Below the pieces are notes generated by a model, which was not told where the DNA came from, ran no database searches, and worked only from the letters and a program-made list of their open reading frames with translations. DNA of 64,000 nt from Bradyrhizobium sp. CB82 (GTDB lineage Bacteria > Pseudomonadota > Alphaproteobacteria > Rhizobiales > Xanthobacteraceae), in assembly GCF_029714405.1 (NCBI RefSeq), contig NZ_CP121650.1:1240001-1304000 (forward strand), read 5' to 3'. Positions 47,381 through 55,397 of this stretch are shown here, piece after piece (the first letter of the stretch is position 1; each line of letters opens with the position of its first letter). The position numbers and the translations under genes were made by a program.

Positions 47381-50380
47381 CTACTCCTCCCCCGCGAGCA
47401 GGGCAGCGTTGCCGCCGGCGGCGGCGGTGTTGACGGTGACGGTCTGCTCCGTCGCAAAGCGCGTGAGGTAATGCGGGCCGCCGGCCTTGGGGCCGGTTCC
47501 GGACAGGCCGTTGCCGCCGAACGGCTGCACGCCGACCACGGCACCGATCATGTTGCGGTTGACGTAGACATTGCCGACCGACAGCCGTTCGACGATGGCA
47601 TCGACCGTGTCGTCGATGCGCGAGTGGATACCGAGCGTGAGCCCATAGCCGGTGCGCTCGATCGCGGCCAGCACGCGCTCGAGATTTTCGGCACGGTAGC
47701 GCACGACATGCAGGACGGGGCCGAACACCTCCTCGGTGAGCTTGCCGGCATCGGCGAGCTCGAAGATATGCGGTGCCACGAAGCAGCCCTCGGGCGCACT
47801 ACCTGCAAAATGCAACCGCGCCTCCGTCTTCATTCGGGCAATGTGCGCGTCGAGCCGCTGCTTGGCCTCGCGGTCGATCACCGGGCCGATATGGGTCGCG
47901 ACGTCACTGGGATTTCCGATCTTCAACTGGCGCGCGGCGCCAGCGATCATCTCGATCATGCGGTCGGCGACGTCCTCCTGCACGAATAGGAGCCGCAGTG
48001 CCGAGCAACGCTGGCCGGCCGAACGAAAGGCGGAGGTGACGACGTCATCGGCGACCTGTTCGGGCAGCGCGGTCGCATCCGCGATCATGGCATTGATGCC
48101 GCCGGTCTCCGCGATCAACGGCGCGATCGGTCCGTCCTTGGCGGCGAGCGTGCGGTTGATCGATCGGGCGACCTCGGTCGAACCGGTGAACACGACGCCG
48201 GCGATGTCGGGATGCGCAGTCAGCGCGGCACCGATCCGGCCGTCACCGGTGACGAGGTGCAGCGCGTTTGCCGGAACGCCCGCTTCGTGCAGCAGCCGCA
48301 CGGCCTCGCGTGCAATCCGCGGCGTCTGTTCGGCGGGCTTTGCCGCCACGCTGTTGCCGGCCATCAGCGCCGCCGTCACCTGGCCGAGGAAGATCGCGAG
48401 CGGAAAATTCCACGGCGAGATCGCGACGAATACGCCGCGGCCGCGCAAGGCCAGCGCGTTGCTCTCGCCGGTGGGGCCCGGCATCGCCTCAGCCGTGCCG
48501 AACAGCTTTCGGCCCTGCGCGGCGTAGTAGCGGCAGAAATCGGCGGCTTCGCGTAGCTCAGAGAGCGCGTCGTCGAGCGTCTTGCCGCCCTCGCGCTGGA
48601 GCAGCGCGATGAAGTGGGGAGCCCGCTGCTCCAGGAGATGCGCGGCCTGCTCCAGCGCCGCCGCGCGGGTGCCCGCAGACGTTCGGCTCCATGTCGCAAA
48701 GCCCGCCCGCGCCGCGGCGACCGCTGCGTTCGCCTGCTCGGGCGTGGCATCGGCGACGGGCTTGAGGTCGGTTGGATCGCCCGCGACGTCGGTCAGCAGG
48801 CGATCGAGCGCAGCGCGCTCGCCGAACTCGACGCCCCGCGAATTGCGCCGCTCGGTCGCGAAGAGGTCGCGCGGCAGCGGGATTCTTGGGTGATGAGCAG
48901 CTTGCGGCTTGGCAATGATGTCAGCGGGGCGTTGCAGCAGGGCGGTCATCGCCACGCGATAGTCGGCGGCCAGCGCCACGAAGGACGAGTTGGCGCCGTT
49001 CTCCAGGAGGCGCCGCACCAGGTAGGCAAGCAGGTCGCGATGGCTGCCAACCGGCGCATAGGTGCGGCAGGCGAGTTTCGGGTGATCATGCGCGAGCTGC
49101 TCGTAGAGCGCCTCACCCATGCCGTGCAGGCGCTGGAACTCGAAGCCGCCGCTATCGCCGGCAAGCTCCAGCACGGTCGCAACGGTCAACGCGTTGTGGG
49201 TCGCGAATTGCGGGAAGATGCGCGGCCGCAACGCGAGCAGCCTCGAGGCGCAGGCGACGTAGTTGAGATCCGTCATCGCCTTGCGGGTGAAGACCGGATA
49301 GCCGTCGAGCCCGCGCTCCTGCGCGCGCTTGATCTCGGTGTCCCAATAAGCGCCCTTGACCAGCCGCACCATCAGTTTGCGATGATGCGCGCGGGCGAGG
49401 CCGTCGACATAGTCGATCACGGTGACCGCGCGCTTCTGATAGGCCTGGATCGCCAGGCCAAAGCCGTCCCAGCCGGCGAGCGAGGCATCGGCGAGCGTCG
49501 CGGCGATCACGTCGAGCGACAGCTCCAGCCGGTCGGCTTCCTCGGCATCGACGGTGAAGTTGAGGTCATAGGCCTTGGCGCGCTGGGCGAGTTCCAGGAG
49601 CTGCGGCACCAGCTCCTTCATCACCCGGTCGCGGCTGATTGCCTCGAAGCGCGGATGCAGCGCCGAGAGTTTGACGGAAATGCCGGGACGGTCGGGCAGG
49701 GGGCGTTCGTCGGCCGCCTTGCCGATGGTCTCGATCGCACTCGCATAGGCGTCGAAATAGCGCTTGGCGTCGGACGCGGTGCGCGCGCCTTCGCCGAGCA
49801 TGTCGAAGGAGTAGCGCGGCTGCTGGCCCGAGCGCGGCCGGGCGCGCTCCAGCGCCTGCTCGATCGTCTCGCCCAGCACGAAATGGTTGCCCATCAGCCG
49901 CATCGCCTGCCGCGTCGCGGCGCGCACGGCGGGCGCGCCCAGCCGCTTCACCAGCCGGCCGATGGTGCCGTCCGGCGTCTCGCCGGGCTGGATCACGCGC
50001 GCCGACAGACCGAGCGCCCAGGCCGAGGCGTTGACCAGGAAGGCGGTCGACTTCGTTTCGTGGTGGACGAAATCGCCCTCGCCGAGCTTGTCCTCGATGA
50101 ACTGGTCGGCGGTGCGGGCATCCGGCACGCGGAGCAGGGCCTCGGCCAGCACCATCAGCGCCAGGCCCTCCTTGGTCGAGAGCGCGAATTCGCGCAGCAT
50201 GTCCTCGACCCCGCCGAGCCGGTCGTCACGCTTGCGGACCGCCTCGATCAGCCGCGTGGCGGTGCGGTCGATCCGCGTCTCCTGGGGAGGGGTGAGGTGG
50301 GCCGTCCGCAACAGCGTGGCGGCAATCTCGGCATCGTCGGGCGCGTAAGCCGCACTGAAAGGGGAGGGATTGTTCGGCAT
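47381..50380 (-). CDS. putA: Bifunctional proline dehydrogenase / glutamate-semialdehyde dehydrogenase
   Basis: The 999 residues match the length of the Bradyrhizobium minimal PutA, which lacks an N-terminal ribbon-helix-helix DNA-binding domain. The proline dehydrogenase barrel spans ~150-480 (ISVKLSALHPRFEAI, VDAEEADRLELSLDV, MVRLVKGAYWDTEIK, ATHNALTVATVLELA). The aldehyde dehydrogenase part begins ~520, with SPWNFPLAIFLGQVTAALMA, FTGSTEVARSI, GGINAMIADATALPEQV and catalytic Cys at ~790 (SAGQRCSALRLL). It oxidises proline to glutamate with FAD then NAD+, channelling the intermediate. The divergent Lrp-type gene is its likely regulator. Confidence 0.97.
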   Translation of the reverse strand: MPNNPSPFSAAYAPDDAEIAATLLRTAHLTPPQETRIDRTATRLIEAVRKRDDRLGGVEDMLREFALSTKEGLALMVLAEALLRVPDARTADQFIEDKLGEGDFVHHETKSTAFLVNASAWALGLSARVIQPGETPDGTIGRLVKRLGAPAVRAATRQAMRLMGNHFVLGETIEQALERARPRSGQQPRYSFDMLGEGARTASDAKRYFDAYASAIETIGKAADERPLPDRPGISVKLSALHPRFEAISRDRVMKELVPQLLELAQRAKAYDLNFTVDAEEADRLELSLDVIAATLADASLAGWDGFGLAIQAYQKRAVTVIDYVDGLARAHHRKLMVRLVKGAYWDTEIKRAQERGLDGYPVFTRKAMTDLNYVACASRLLALRPRIFPQFATHNALTVATVLELAGDSGGFEFQRLHGMGEALYEQLAHDHPKLACRTYAPVGSHRDLLAYLVRRLLENGANSSFVALAADYRVAMTALLQRPADIIAKPQAAHHPRIPLPRDLFATERRNSRGVEFGERAALDRLLTDVAGDPTDLKPVADATPEQANAAVAAARAGFATWSRTSAGTRAAALEQAAHLLEQRAPHFIALLQREGGKTLDDALSELREAADFCRYYAAQGRKLFGTAEAMPGPTGESNALALRGRGVFVAISPWNFPLAIFLGQVTAALMAGNSVAAKPAEQTPRIAREAVRLLHEAGVPANALHLVTGDGRIGAALTAHPDIAGVVFTGSTEVARSINRTLAAKDGPIAPLIAETGGINAMIADATALPEQVADDVVTSAFRSAGQRCSALRLLFVQEDVADRMIEMIAGAARQLKIGNPSDVATHIGPVIDREAKQRLDAHIARMKTEARLHFAGSAPEGCFVAPHIFELADAGKLTEEVFGPVLHVVRYRAENLERVLAAIERTGYGLTLGIHSRIDDTVDAIVERLSVGNVYVNRNMIGAVVGVQPFGGNGLSGTGPKAGGPHYLTRFATEQTVTVNTAAAGGNAALLAGEE

Positions 50381-50445
50381 GGCGTGTCCTGTGTTACCTC
50401 CAAGCTAATCCGCACATCGCCGTAGTTCGATAGACAAGATAACGA

Positions 50446-50478
50446 TTTTGCCTTAGATAATAAAGCAGAATGGCAAAA
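50446..50478. promoter_or_regulatory. Inverted repeat between putA and its regulator
   Basis: TTTTGCC (50446-50452) and GGCAAAA (50472-50478) are perfect 7-base arms around an AT-rich 19-base centre, in the 112-base gap between the two divergent genes. A plausible operator for the Lrp-type regulator. Confidence 0.5.
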
Positions 50479-50492
50479 ACTAAGCGAATAAT

Positions 50493-50954
50493 ATGGATCT
50501 CGATAAAATCGACCGGAGAATCCTCTCAATTCTCCAGGAGGATGGGCGTATAGCCAATGTCGAGCTCGCCGAGCGCATCGGCCTGTCGCCGACCTCGATC
50601 GGCGAGCGGCTGAAGCGGCTCCAGCGCGAGGGTTTTGTCGAAGGTTATGGCGCCCGGCTCAATCCGCACCGCCTCGGGCTCGGCCTGCTGGTGTTCGTCG
50701 AGGTGCTGCTCGACAAGACCACGCCGGACAATTTCGAGCGGTTCGCGCGCGCGGTGAAGCTCGCGCCCGAGGTGCTCGAGTGTCACATGGTTGCCGGCGG
50801 CTTCGACTATCTTGTGAAGGCGCGCCTTCCCGACATGGCCGCGTATCGGCGCTTTCTCGGCGAGACCTTGCTGTCGATGCCGGGCGTGCGCGAGACGCGC
50901 ACCTATGCGGTGATGGAGGAGATCAAGCGCGACGCACCTTTGCCGGTCGGCTGA
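50493..50954 (+). CDS. putR: Lrp/AsnC family regulator, probable proline-responsive activator of putA
   Basis: A 153-residue Lrp-type protein: N-terminal helix-turn-helix (LDKIDRRILSILQEDGRIAN, VELAERIGLSPTSIGERLKR), hinge, then the RAM ligand-binding domain (VLECHMVAGGFDYLVKARLP, MPGVRETRTYAVMEEIKRD). Divergent from putA with a shared 112-base promoter region. In alphaproteobacteria PutR of this family activates putA in response to proline, since their PutA does not repress itself. The name rests on context and family. Confidence 0.9.
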   Translation: MDLDKIDRRILSILQEDGRIANVELAERIGLSPTSIGERLKRLQREGFVEGYGARLNPHRLGLGLLVFVEVLLDKTTPDNFERFARAVKLAPEVLECHMVAGGFDYLVKARLPDMAAYRRFLGETLLSMPGVRETRTYAVMEEIKRDAPLPVG

Positions 50955-51087
50955 AAACGTGCCGTCGCGATTGTCTGAGAGGTTGTGTCGATCAGGGGTC
51001 TTTTCGCGCAAAAAAACCTACCCCTCGCGCAATCGCAACGCCTGTCGTCGAATGCACTTGATCGTCTTCTAAATTTTTTGGCCCGTG

Positions 51088-51108
51088 CTCCCGGATCCGA
51101 TCCGGGAG
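51088..51108. repeat. Perfect inverted repeat downstream of the cold-shock gene
   Basis: CTCCCGGAT-CCG-ATCCGGGAG, 9-base arms with a 3-base loop, 20 bases beyond the minus-strand cold-shock gene. On that strand the following bases are CCAAAAAATTT, so there is no clean T tract; termination is possible but not certain. Confidence 0.45.
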
Positions 51109-51128
51109 GCGGCGAAATGCCGGAGGGC

Positions 51129-51329
51129 TTATACCTTGAGGTTTTCGGCGGACGTCTTGCCCCGGTTTGCGATCTCTTCATACTCCACCGTCTGACCCTC
51201 GTTCAGGGTGGACAGACCGGCTTTCTGAACTGCCGAGATATGCACGAACACATCCTTGCCTCCCGACGCAGGCTGGATGAATCCATAACCCTTCGTCGGG
51301 TTGAACCACTTGACCGTACCTTTGGGCAT
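51129..51329 (-). CDS. cspA: Cold-shock domain protein
   Basis: ATG at 51327-51329 with GGAGAAG upstream gives 66 residues. The OB-fold has the RNA-binding motifs KGYGFI (RNP1) and VFVHIS (RNP2), starting [19 protein letters not shown] single-domain CspA-type RNA/ssDNA chaperone. A ~200-base gap lies upstream, room for the long 5' leader usual for these genes. Confidence 0.96.
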   Translation of the reverse strand: MPKGTVKWFNPTKGYGFIQPASGGKDVFVHISAVQKAGLSTLNEGQTVEYEEIANRGKTSAENLKV

Positions 51330-51531
51330 CACGTCTTCTCCGCGGGACTTTCCTCCACAAGCACGAGCCGCCAGTCCCCGCAAACCGGCCGGCTCGGTCG
51401 GAGCAGGATACGCGGAATGTTACGGGCTTGGTAGCTCAAACCACGCCGTTAGCCTGCGGAAATTCGCTCAACTTCGCGGCGCTTCTGCCAGTTTTGCCCG
51501 TTTTGCGGTCATTTGAGCGGCCGGCTGCCCC

Positions 51532-51837
51532 TCAATAGGTCGCCGCGAGATACTCGACGATCTTGCCGACATCGGCATCGTCGATCGGCGCGCCATAGAC
51601 CTTGATCATCTTTGTCACCTCCGCCTGCCAGAAGGCTTGCCTGTCCTTCATCGGTGGCTGGGTGTTGACGTAGTCGGCCGAGTGGCAGGCCGTGCAGTTG
51701 TTCTTGACCACGTCGAGATTGGGTCCGGGCTTGAAGACGGCGACCTCGTCCGGATTCTGGTAGCCGATGGGGGCGGCGGTAACCGAGCCGAGCAGGCTGG
51801 CCGCGAGAGCGAGGGTAACGAGAATGGTGCGCTTCAT
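51532..51837 (-). CDS. sorB: Monohaem cytochrome c subunit of sulfite dehydrogenase
   Basis: A 101-residue protein with a signal peptide (ILVTLALAASLLGSVTA) and haem motif Cys48-Thr-Ala-Cys51-His52 (NNCTACHSADYVNTQPP). The distal Met lies in TKMIKVYGAPI. Starts 12 bases downstream of the sorA stop, matching the sorAB operon of periplasmic sulfite:cytochrome c oxidoreductases. Accepts electrons from SorA. Confidence 0.92.
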   Translation of the reverse strand: MKRTILVTLALAASLLGSVTAAPIGYQNPDEVAVFKPGPNLDVVKNNCTACHSADYVNTQPPMKDRQAFWQAEVTKMIKVYGAPIDDADVGKIVEYLAATY

Positions 51838-51849
51838 CGTCGTTCTCCT

Positions 51850-53049
51850 TCAGGCGACCGTGACCCGGACGGTTTCGACGACGTTGCGCAAGTAGCCGGC
51901 CGGGTTCCAGCGTGGCGTGTCCGGCTGGGTTTCGCCGCCATTGCTGGTCGCGCGCACCTTCAACTCGGCCGGGCCGGCTGCGAGCTTCACCGGCAGCCTC
52001 CATTCGCGGAAGGAGTATTTGCCGAGATCCTTGCCGAGCTTGGCTGGTGTCCAGCTTTTCCCGCCGTCAATCGAGACCGACACCTCCTTGATGCCCGTGC
52101 CGCCGTCGAAGGCGATGCCGCGCAGCGTGGCGCGGCCGGCCTTCAGCTTGGCGCCATCGGCGACGCTGGTGATGAAGGAGCGGATGGTGAAGCGGTTGAT
52201 CGGGATCGTCGCCTTCGGCACGGTTCCTGGCTCGACGCAATTGCAGGGTGTGTCGGGGATGCGATAGGCCGACTTCATCCAGAAGCCGTCGTAGACATTG
52301 TCGATGACGGTGATCTCGTTGAGGTGCTTGACCCAGTAGGTGCCGTAATAGCCGGGCACGATAAGGCGCAGCGGGAAGCCGTTGAGGAACGGCAGGTCCT
52401 CGCCGTTCATGCCATAGGCCAGCATGACCTCGCCGTCGGTCGCATGGTCGAGGTCGAGCGCCTTGACGAAATCCGGGGTCTTGTCGCTGACCGGGCCGTC
52501 CATGCCATTGAAGGTGACCTGCTTGGCGCCAGCCTGCACGCCCGCCAACTCGAGCACGGCCTTGAGCGGCACGCCGCGCCAGCGCGCGTTGCCCATCGCG
52601 CCGTTGGCGAGCTGACCGCCGGCGACGCGCGGATCGGAGAAGCCGCGGCTGTTGCCGGAGCACTGGTTGACGGCGACGATCTCGGTCGCCTTCATCTTGT
52701 GGATGTCCTTCAGCGACAACTTGAGCGGCTTGTCGACTTTGCCCTTGACCTCGAGCGTGAACTTGTCGGGATCGAGATTGTAGGGGAGGTCGGAGAGGTG
52801 ATAGCGGACGAAGAACGCGTTGTTCGGCGTGAGCGGGCCGTCGTTGAAGATCGCGAATGGCGTCTCGAGCTGCGGCGGCCGGCTGGTCAGGACGATCATC
52901 GGCCGCTTCTGCGGATATTTCACCAGCGGCCGCTCGCCGTTGGCGAAAGGCAGGGTCACGGTGTCCAGGGCCAGCGTCTTGGTCGAGCTCAGTGTGGCTG
53001 CGATTGCGGCAAGTCCCGCTCCTTTGAGCAGGTCGCGTCTGTCGATCAT
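51850..53049 (-). CDS. sorA: Periplasmic molybdenum sulfite dehydrogenase, catalytic subunit
   Basis: A 399-residue protein of the sulfite oxidase family with a twin-arginine signal (MIDRRDLLKGAGLAAIAATL). The Mo-ligand is Cys130 in VAVNQCSGNSRGF. Residues such as RWRGVPLKAVLELA, NGFPLRLIVPGYYGTYWVKH and the C-terminal dimerisation domain (ATLRGIAFDGGTGIKEVSVS) follow in family order. It oxidises sulfite to sulfate and passes electrons to SorB. The gap upstream to the cyclase gene is repeat-rich. Confidence 0.95.
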   Translation of the reverse strand: MIDRRDLLKGAGLAAIAATLSSTKTLALDTVTLPFANGERPLVKYPQKRPMIVLTSRPPQLETPFAIFNDGPLTPNNAFFVRYHLSDLPYNLDPDKFTLEVKGKVDKPLKLSLKDIHKMKATEIVAVNQCSGNSRGFSDPRVAGGQLANGAMGNARWRGVPLKAVLELAGVQAGAKQVTFNGMDGPVSDKTPDFVKALDLDHATDGEVMLAYGMNGEDLPFLNGFPLRLIVPGYYGTYWVKHLNEITVIDNVYDGFWMKSAYRIPDTPCNCVEPGTVPKATIPINRFTIRSFITSVADGAKLKAGRATLRGIAFDGGTGIKEVSVSIDGGKSWTPAKLGKDLGKYSFREWRLPVKLAAGPAELKVRATSNGGETQPDTPRWNPAGYLRNVVETVRVTVA

Positions 53050-53233
53050 TGTCTCCTCCCGGAGTATTTCGGTCGAGTCGCGGTCATCACCGCTGATCTC
53101 GCGATCATCTGTCGCATCGGCGGGTGCGAAGTCAATTCGTGCTTTCGCAGCGTGACACGACGCTGCGCTGCAAAAAAGGCGGTGTTACGCTGCGACGCGC
53201 GTTTGCCAAATCGATCCAGCCGGGCTCGCTGCA

Positions 53234-53351
53234 CCTCTCCCGCTTGCGGGAGAGGTCGGCGCGAAGCGCCGGGTGAGGGTTTCCTCCTCTTGGAGGGTCT
53301 CGCTTGGGAAGCGCCCTCACCCCAACCCTCCCCGCAAGCGGGAGAGGGAGC
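53234..53351. repeat. Compound palindromic repeat, two CTCTCCCGC units
   Basis: CCTCTCCCGC-TT-GCGGGAGAGG (left) and CCCTCCCCGC-AA-GCGGGAGAGGG (right) flank a middle with GGGTGAGGG ... CCCTCACCC, so the whole element can fold into one long hairpin. Related to 14644 and 57011. Lies between sorA (upstream side) and the end of the cyclase gene. Confidence 0.85.
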
Positions 53352-53363
53352 GCACCTCGCGCC

Positions 53364-55094
53364 TTATGCCGCGACGCGCTCACCGCCTGCGATGAGGGGT
53401 GACAATTTTCTCGTATCCGCGATCACGCGTACGGTCAGCGGCTCGTCGCGGCCGCGGATCGCGACCTCCTGCTGCGGCAGCGCGTCCTCGGCAAGACCCG
53501 CGGTGCGTCGGACTTCGTCGGAGGCGATGGCTTCGCAGGCGAGCGTCTTGGTCATGTCCTGCAAGCGCGCCGCGACATTGACGGCATCGCCGAGCGCGGT
53601 GAACACGATGTGGTCGCGATAGCCGATGTCGCCGATGATCACCTCGCCGCCGTGAATGCCGATGCCGAAGCGGATCGGTTGGCGCAGGTCATGGCTCAGG
53701 AGCTCGTTGAGTTCGTCGACATGGCTGGCGATGCTGCCCGCCGCGCGCAGTGCCTGGCGGCAGGCGGTTTGCGGATTGGCCGACAGGCCGAACAGCGCCA
53801 GCATGCCGTCGCCGACGAACTGGTTAGGCTGGCCGCCATTCTCGATCACCGCCTGCGAGACCGCTCCCAAGAAGCGGTTGACGATGAAGACGGTATCGAA
53901 CGGCAGCCGCTTCTCGGCGAGCTGGGTCGAGCCGCGCATGTCCACGAACAGGCTGACGAGATAGCGCTCCTGGCCGATTCGAGTGGGCCTTGAGCCTTCC
54001 GTGCTCGCCGCGGTGTGCGGCGTGAACAATTGGAAGAAGGAGAGATCGCAGGTCGGCCGCAGCTGACAGGCGAGGCGGATCGACGGATCGGTGGTGCCGA
54101 CGCGCGCAAGCACGAAGGCTTCGCGCTGCGAGGGCTCGGGGAGGATGCCATGATCGCCGATCACGCGGATGCGGCAGGTCGAGCAGCGCGCGCGGCCGCC
54201 GCAGACGCTGGCATGCGGCACGTTGTGACGCAGGCTCGCCTCCAGCACGCTGAGGCCCTTCGGCACGCGCACCGTCTTGCCGTTGCCGTAGGACAGCGTG
54301 ATCATGCCGCCGCGCCGCTCATGCAAACCCCGCACGCCACGTGCGAGCAGCACGATGCCGAGCAGGCCGAGATACCCGATCACGAGCCCGCCGGTGATAC
54401 GGTCGAGCGTGTTGGCTTGCGCGACGGTGCCGACCTGGCGCTGGGTCAGATTGGCCGCGCGCCAGTCCGCATCGTCGCTGTCGGCGGCGACGCTGCGTCC
54501 GCCCTGGTAGATGCCGAGCATCGCCAGCGTCGGGATCAGCACGGCCGCGGAAAGCAGCCAGGGCGCGGCGCGCTGGAAGAACGGCTTCATGCGCAGCCAG
54601 AAATAGAGCCCGATGCAGCCATGGACCCAGGCGACGACGAGCAGGATCGTCATCTGCCACAGCCGGGTGGAGGACGCGACGAAGAACAGATAGAGCTCCT
54701 GCGGATAGAGCTTCTCATGTCCATACAGCGTCCCGGCGAGCCGCACTCCGATCAGATGCGCCATCGCCAGTGCAGGAATGCTGAGGCCCAGCACGAGCTG
54801 GAGCGGTTCGACCGTCTTCCAGCGGAACTGGCGGCGCTGATAGAGCGCAAACACGCCGAGCCCGGCATGCACCAGTGCCGCCGTGTAGAACAGGATCGCG
54901 ACGGGCAGGAACCGCCAGAACAGGACGTGGTAATAGACGCCCGCCTGCATGGCCTCGACCGAGATATTGCCGAGCGCATGGTTGAGGAAATGGCTGACAA
55001 CATAGGCAAACAGGATGACGCCGCAGACCAGCCGCACCTGGCGAATGCCGGTGCCGCGGAACAGTTCGGAAAATCGCGCGAGAGCGGTTGCCAT
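53364..55094 (-). CDS. Adenylate cyclase with six-helix cytochrome-b-like anchor and 2Fe-2S ferredoxin domain
   Basis: A 576-residue fusion. Residues ~20-260 form six membrane helices with His35, His39, His76, His113 and His158 inside or at the edges of helices (HFLNHALG, VHAGLG, AHLIGVR, WVHGCIGL), like the dihaem-b anchor of succinate dehydrogenase-type enzymes. Residues ~264-355 are a ferredoxin domain with Cys298-x5-Cys304-x2-Cys307 and Cys343. The class III cyclase domain starts ~375, with metal-binding Asp385 (VDMRGST) and Asp429 (FVGDGMLALFG). The anchor resembles Sinorhizobium meliloti CyaC, a quinone-responsive cyclase. It likely couples respiratory redox state to cAMP. Confidence 0.88.
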   Translation of the reverse strand: MATALARFSELFRGTGIRQVRLVCGVILFAYVVSHFLNHALGNISVEAMQAGVYYHVLFWRFLPVAILFYTAALVHAGLGVFALYQRRQFRWKTVEPLQLVLGLSIPALAMAHLIGVRLAGTLYGHEKLYPQELYLFFVASSTRLWQMTILLVVAWVHGCIGLYFWLRMKPFFQRAAPWLLSAAVLIPTLAMLGIYQGGRSVAADSDDADWRAANLTQRQVGTVAQANTLDRITGGLVIGYLGLLGIVLLARGVRGLHERRGGMITLSYGNGKTVRVPKGLSVLEASLRHNVPHASVCGGRARCSTCRIRVIGDHGILPEPSQREAFVLARVGTTDPSIRLACQLRPTCDLSFFQLFTPHTAASTEGSRPTRIGQERYLVSLFVDMRGSTQLAEKRLPFDTVFIVNRFLGAVSQAVIENGGQPNQFVGDGMLALFGLSANPQTACRQALRAAGSIASHVDELNELLSHDLRQPIRFGIGIHGGEVIIGDIGYRDHIVFTALGDAVNVAARLQDMTKTLACEAIASDEVRRTAGLAEDALPQQEVAIRGRDEPLTVRVIADTRKLSPLIAGGERVAA

Positions 55095-55397
55095 GATTCG
55101 GTTTGTATCAGTCCATCATGTAGATCAGCTATCGTAGAGTTTAATTCCAGCCGAGAACAGCTTGCCGATCACTTGCGCGGCATGGTGCCGGATACTCCGA
55201 ATCGTAGGGGGCAAAGCCACCGGGTCGCGCGCGCGCCCGATGACAGGCTCCGCGTGCCCACCATCAAGAGCCGTGTCCAGAGTGGTGGGCACGGCGCTGA
55301 CGCGCCTTTGCGCACCCGGCAATTCCGGCTGGCATCAGACACATCCGGCAACATCCCCGCATTGACTCCCCCTCCCAAGTCGGGGAAAAGCGCGCCC

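Noticed and set aside
54015..55397. Long plus-strand extension of the glycosyltransferase frame
   Set aside because: It runs antisense through the adenylate cyclase gene; the glycosyltransferase similarity begins only near 55398.
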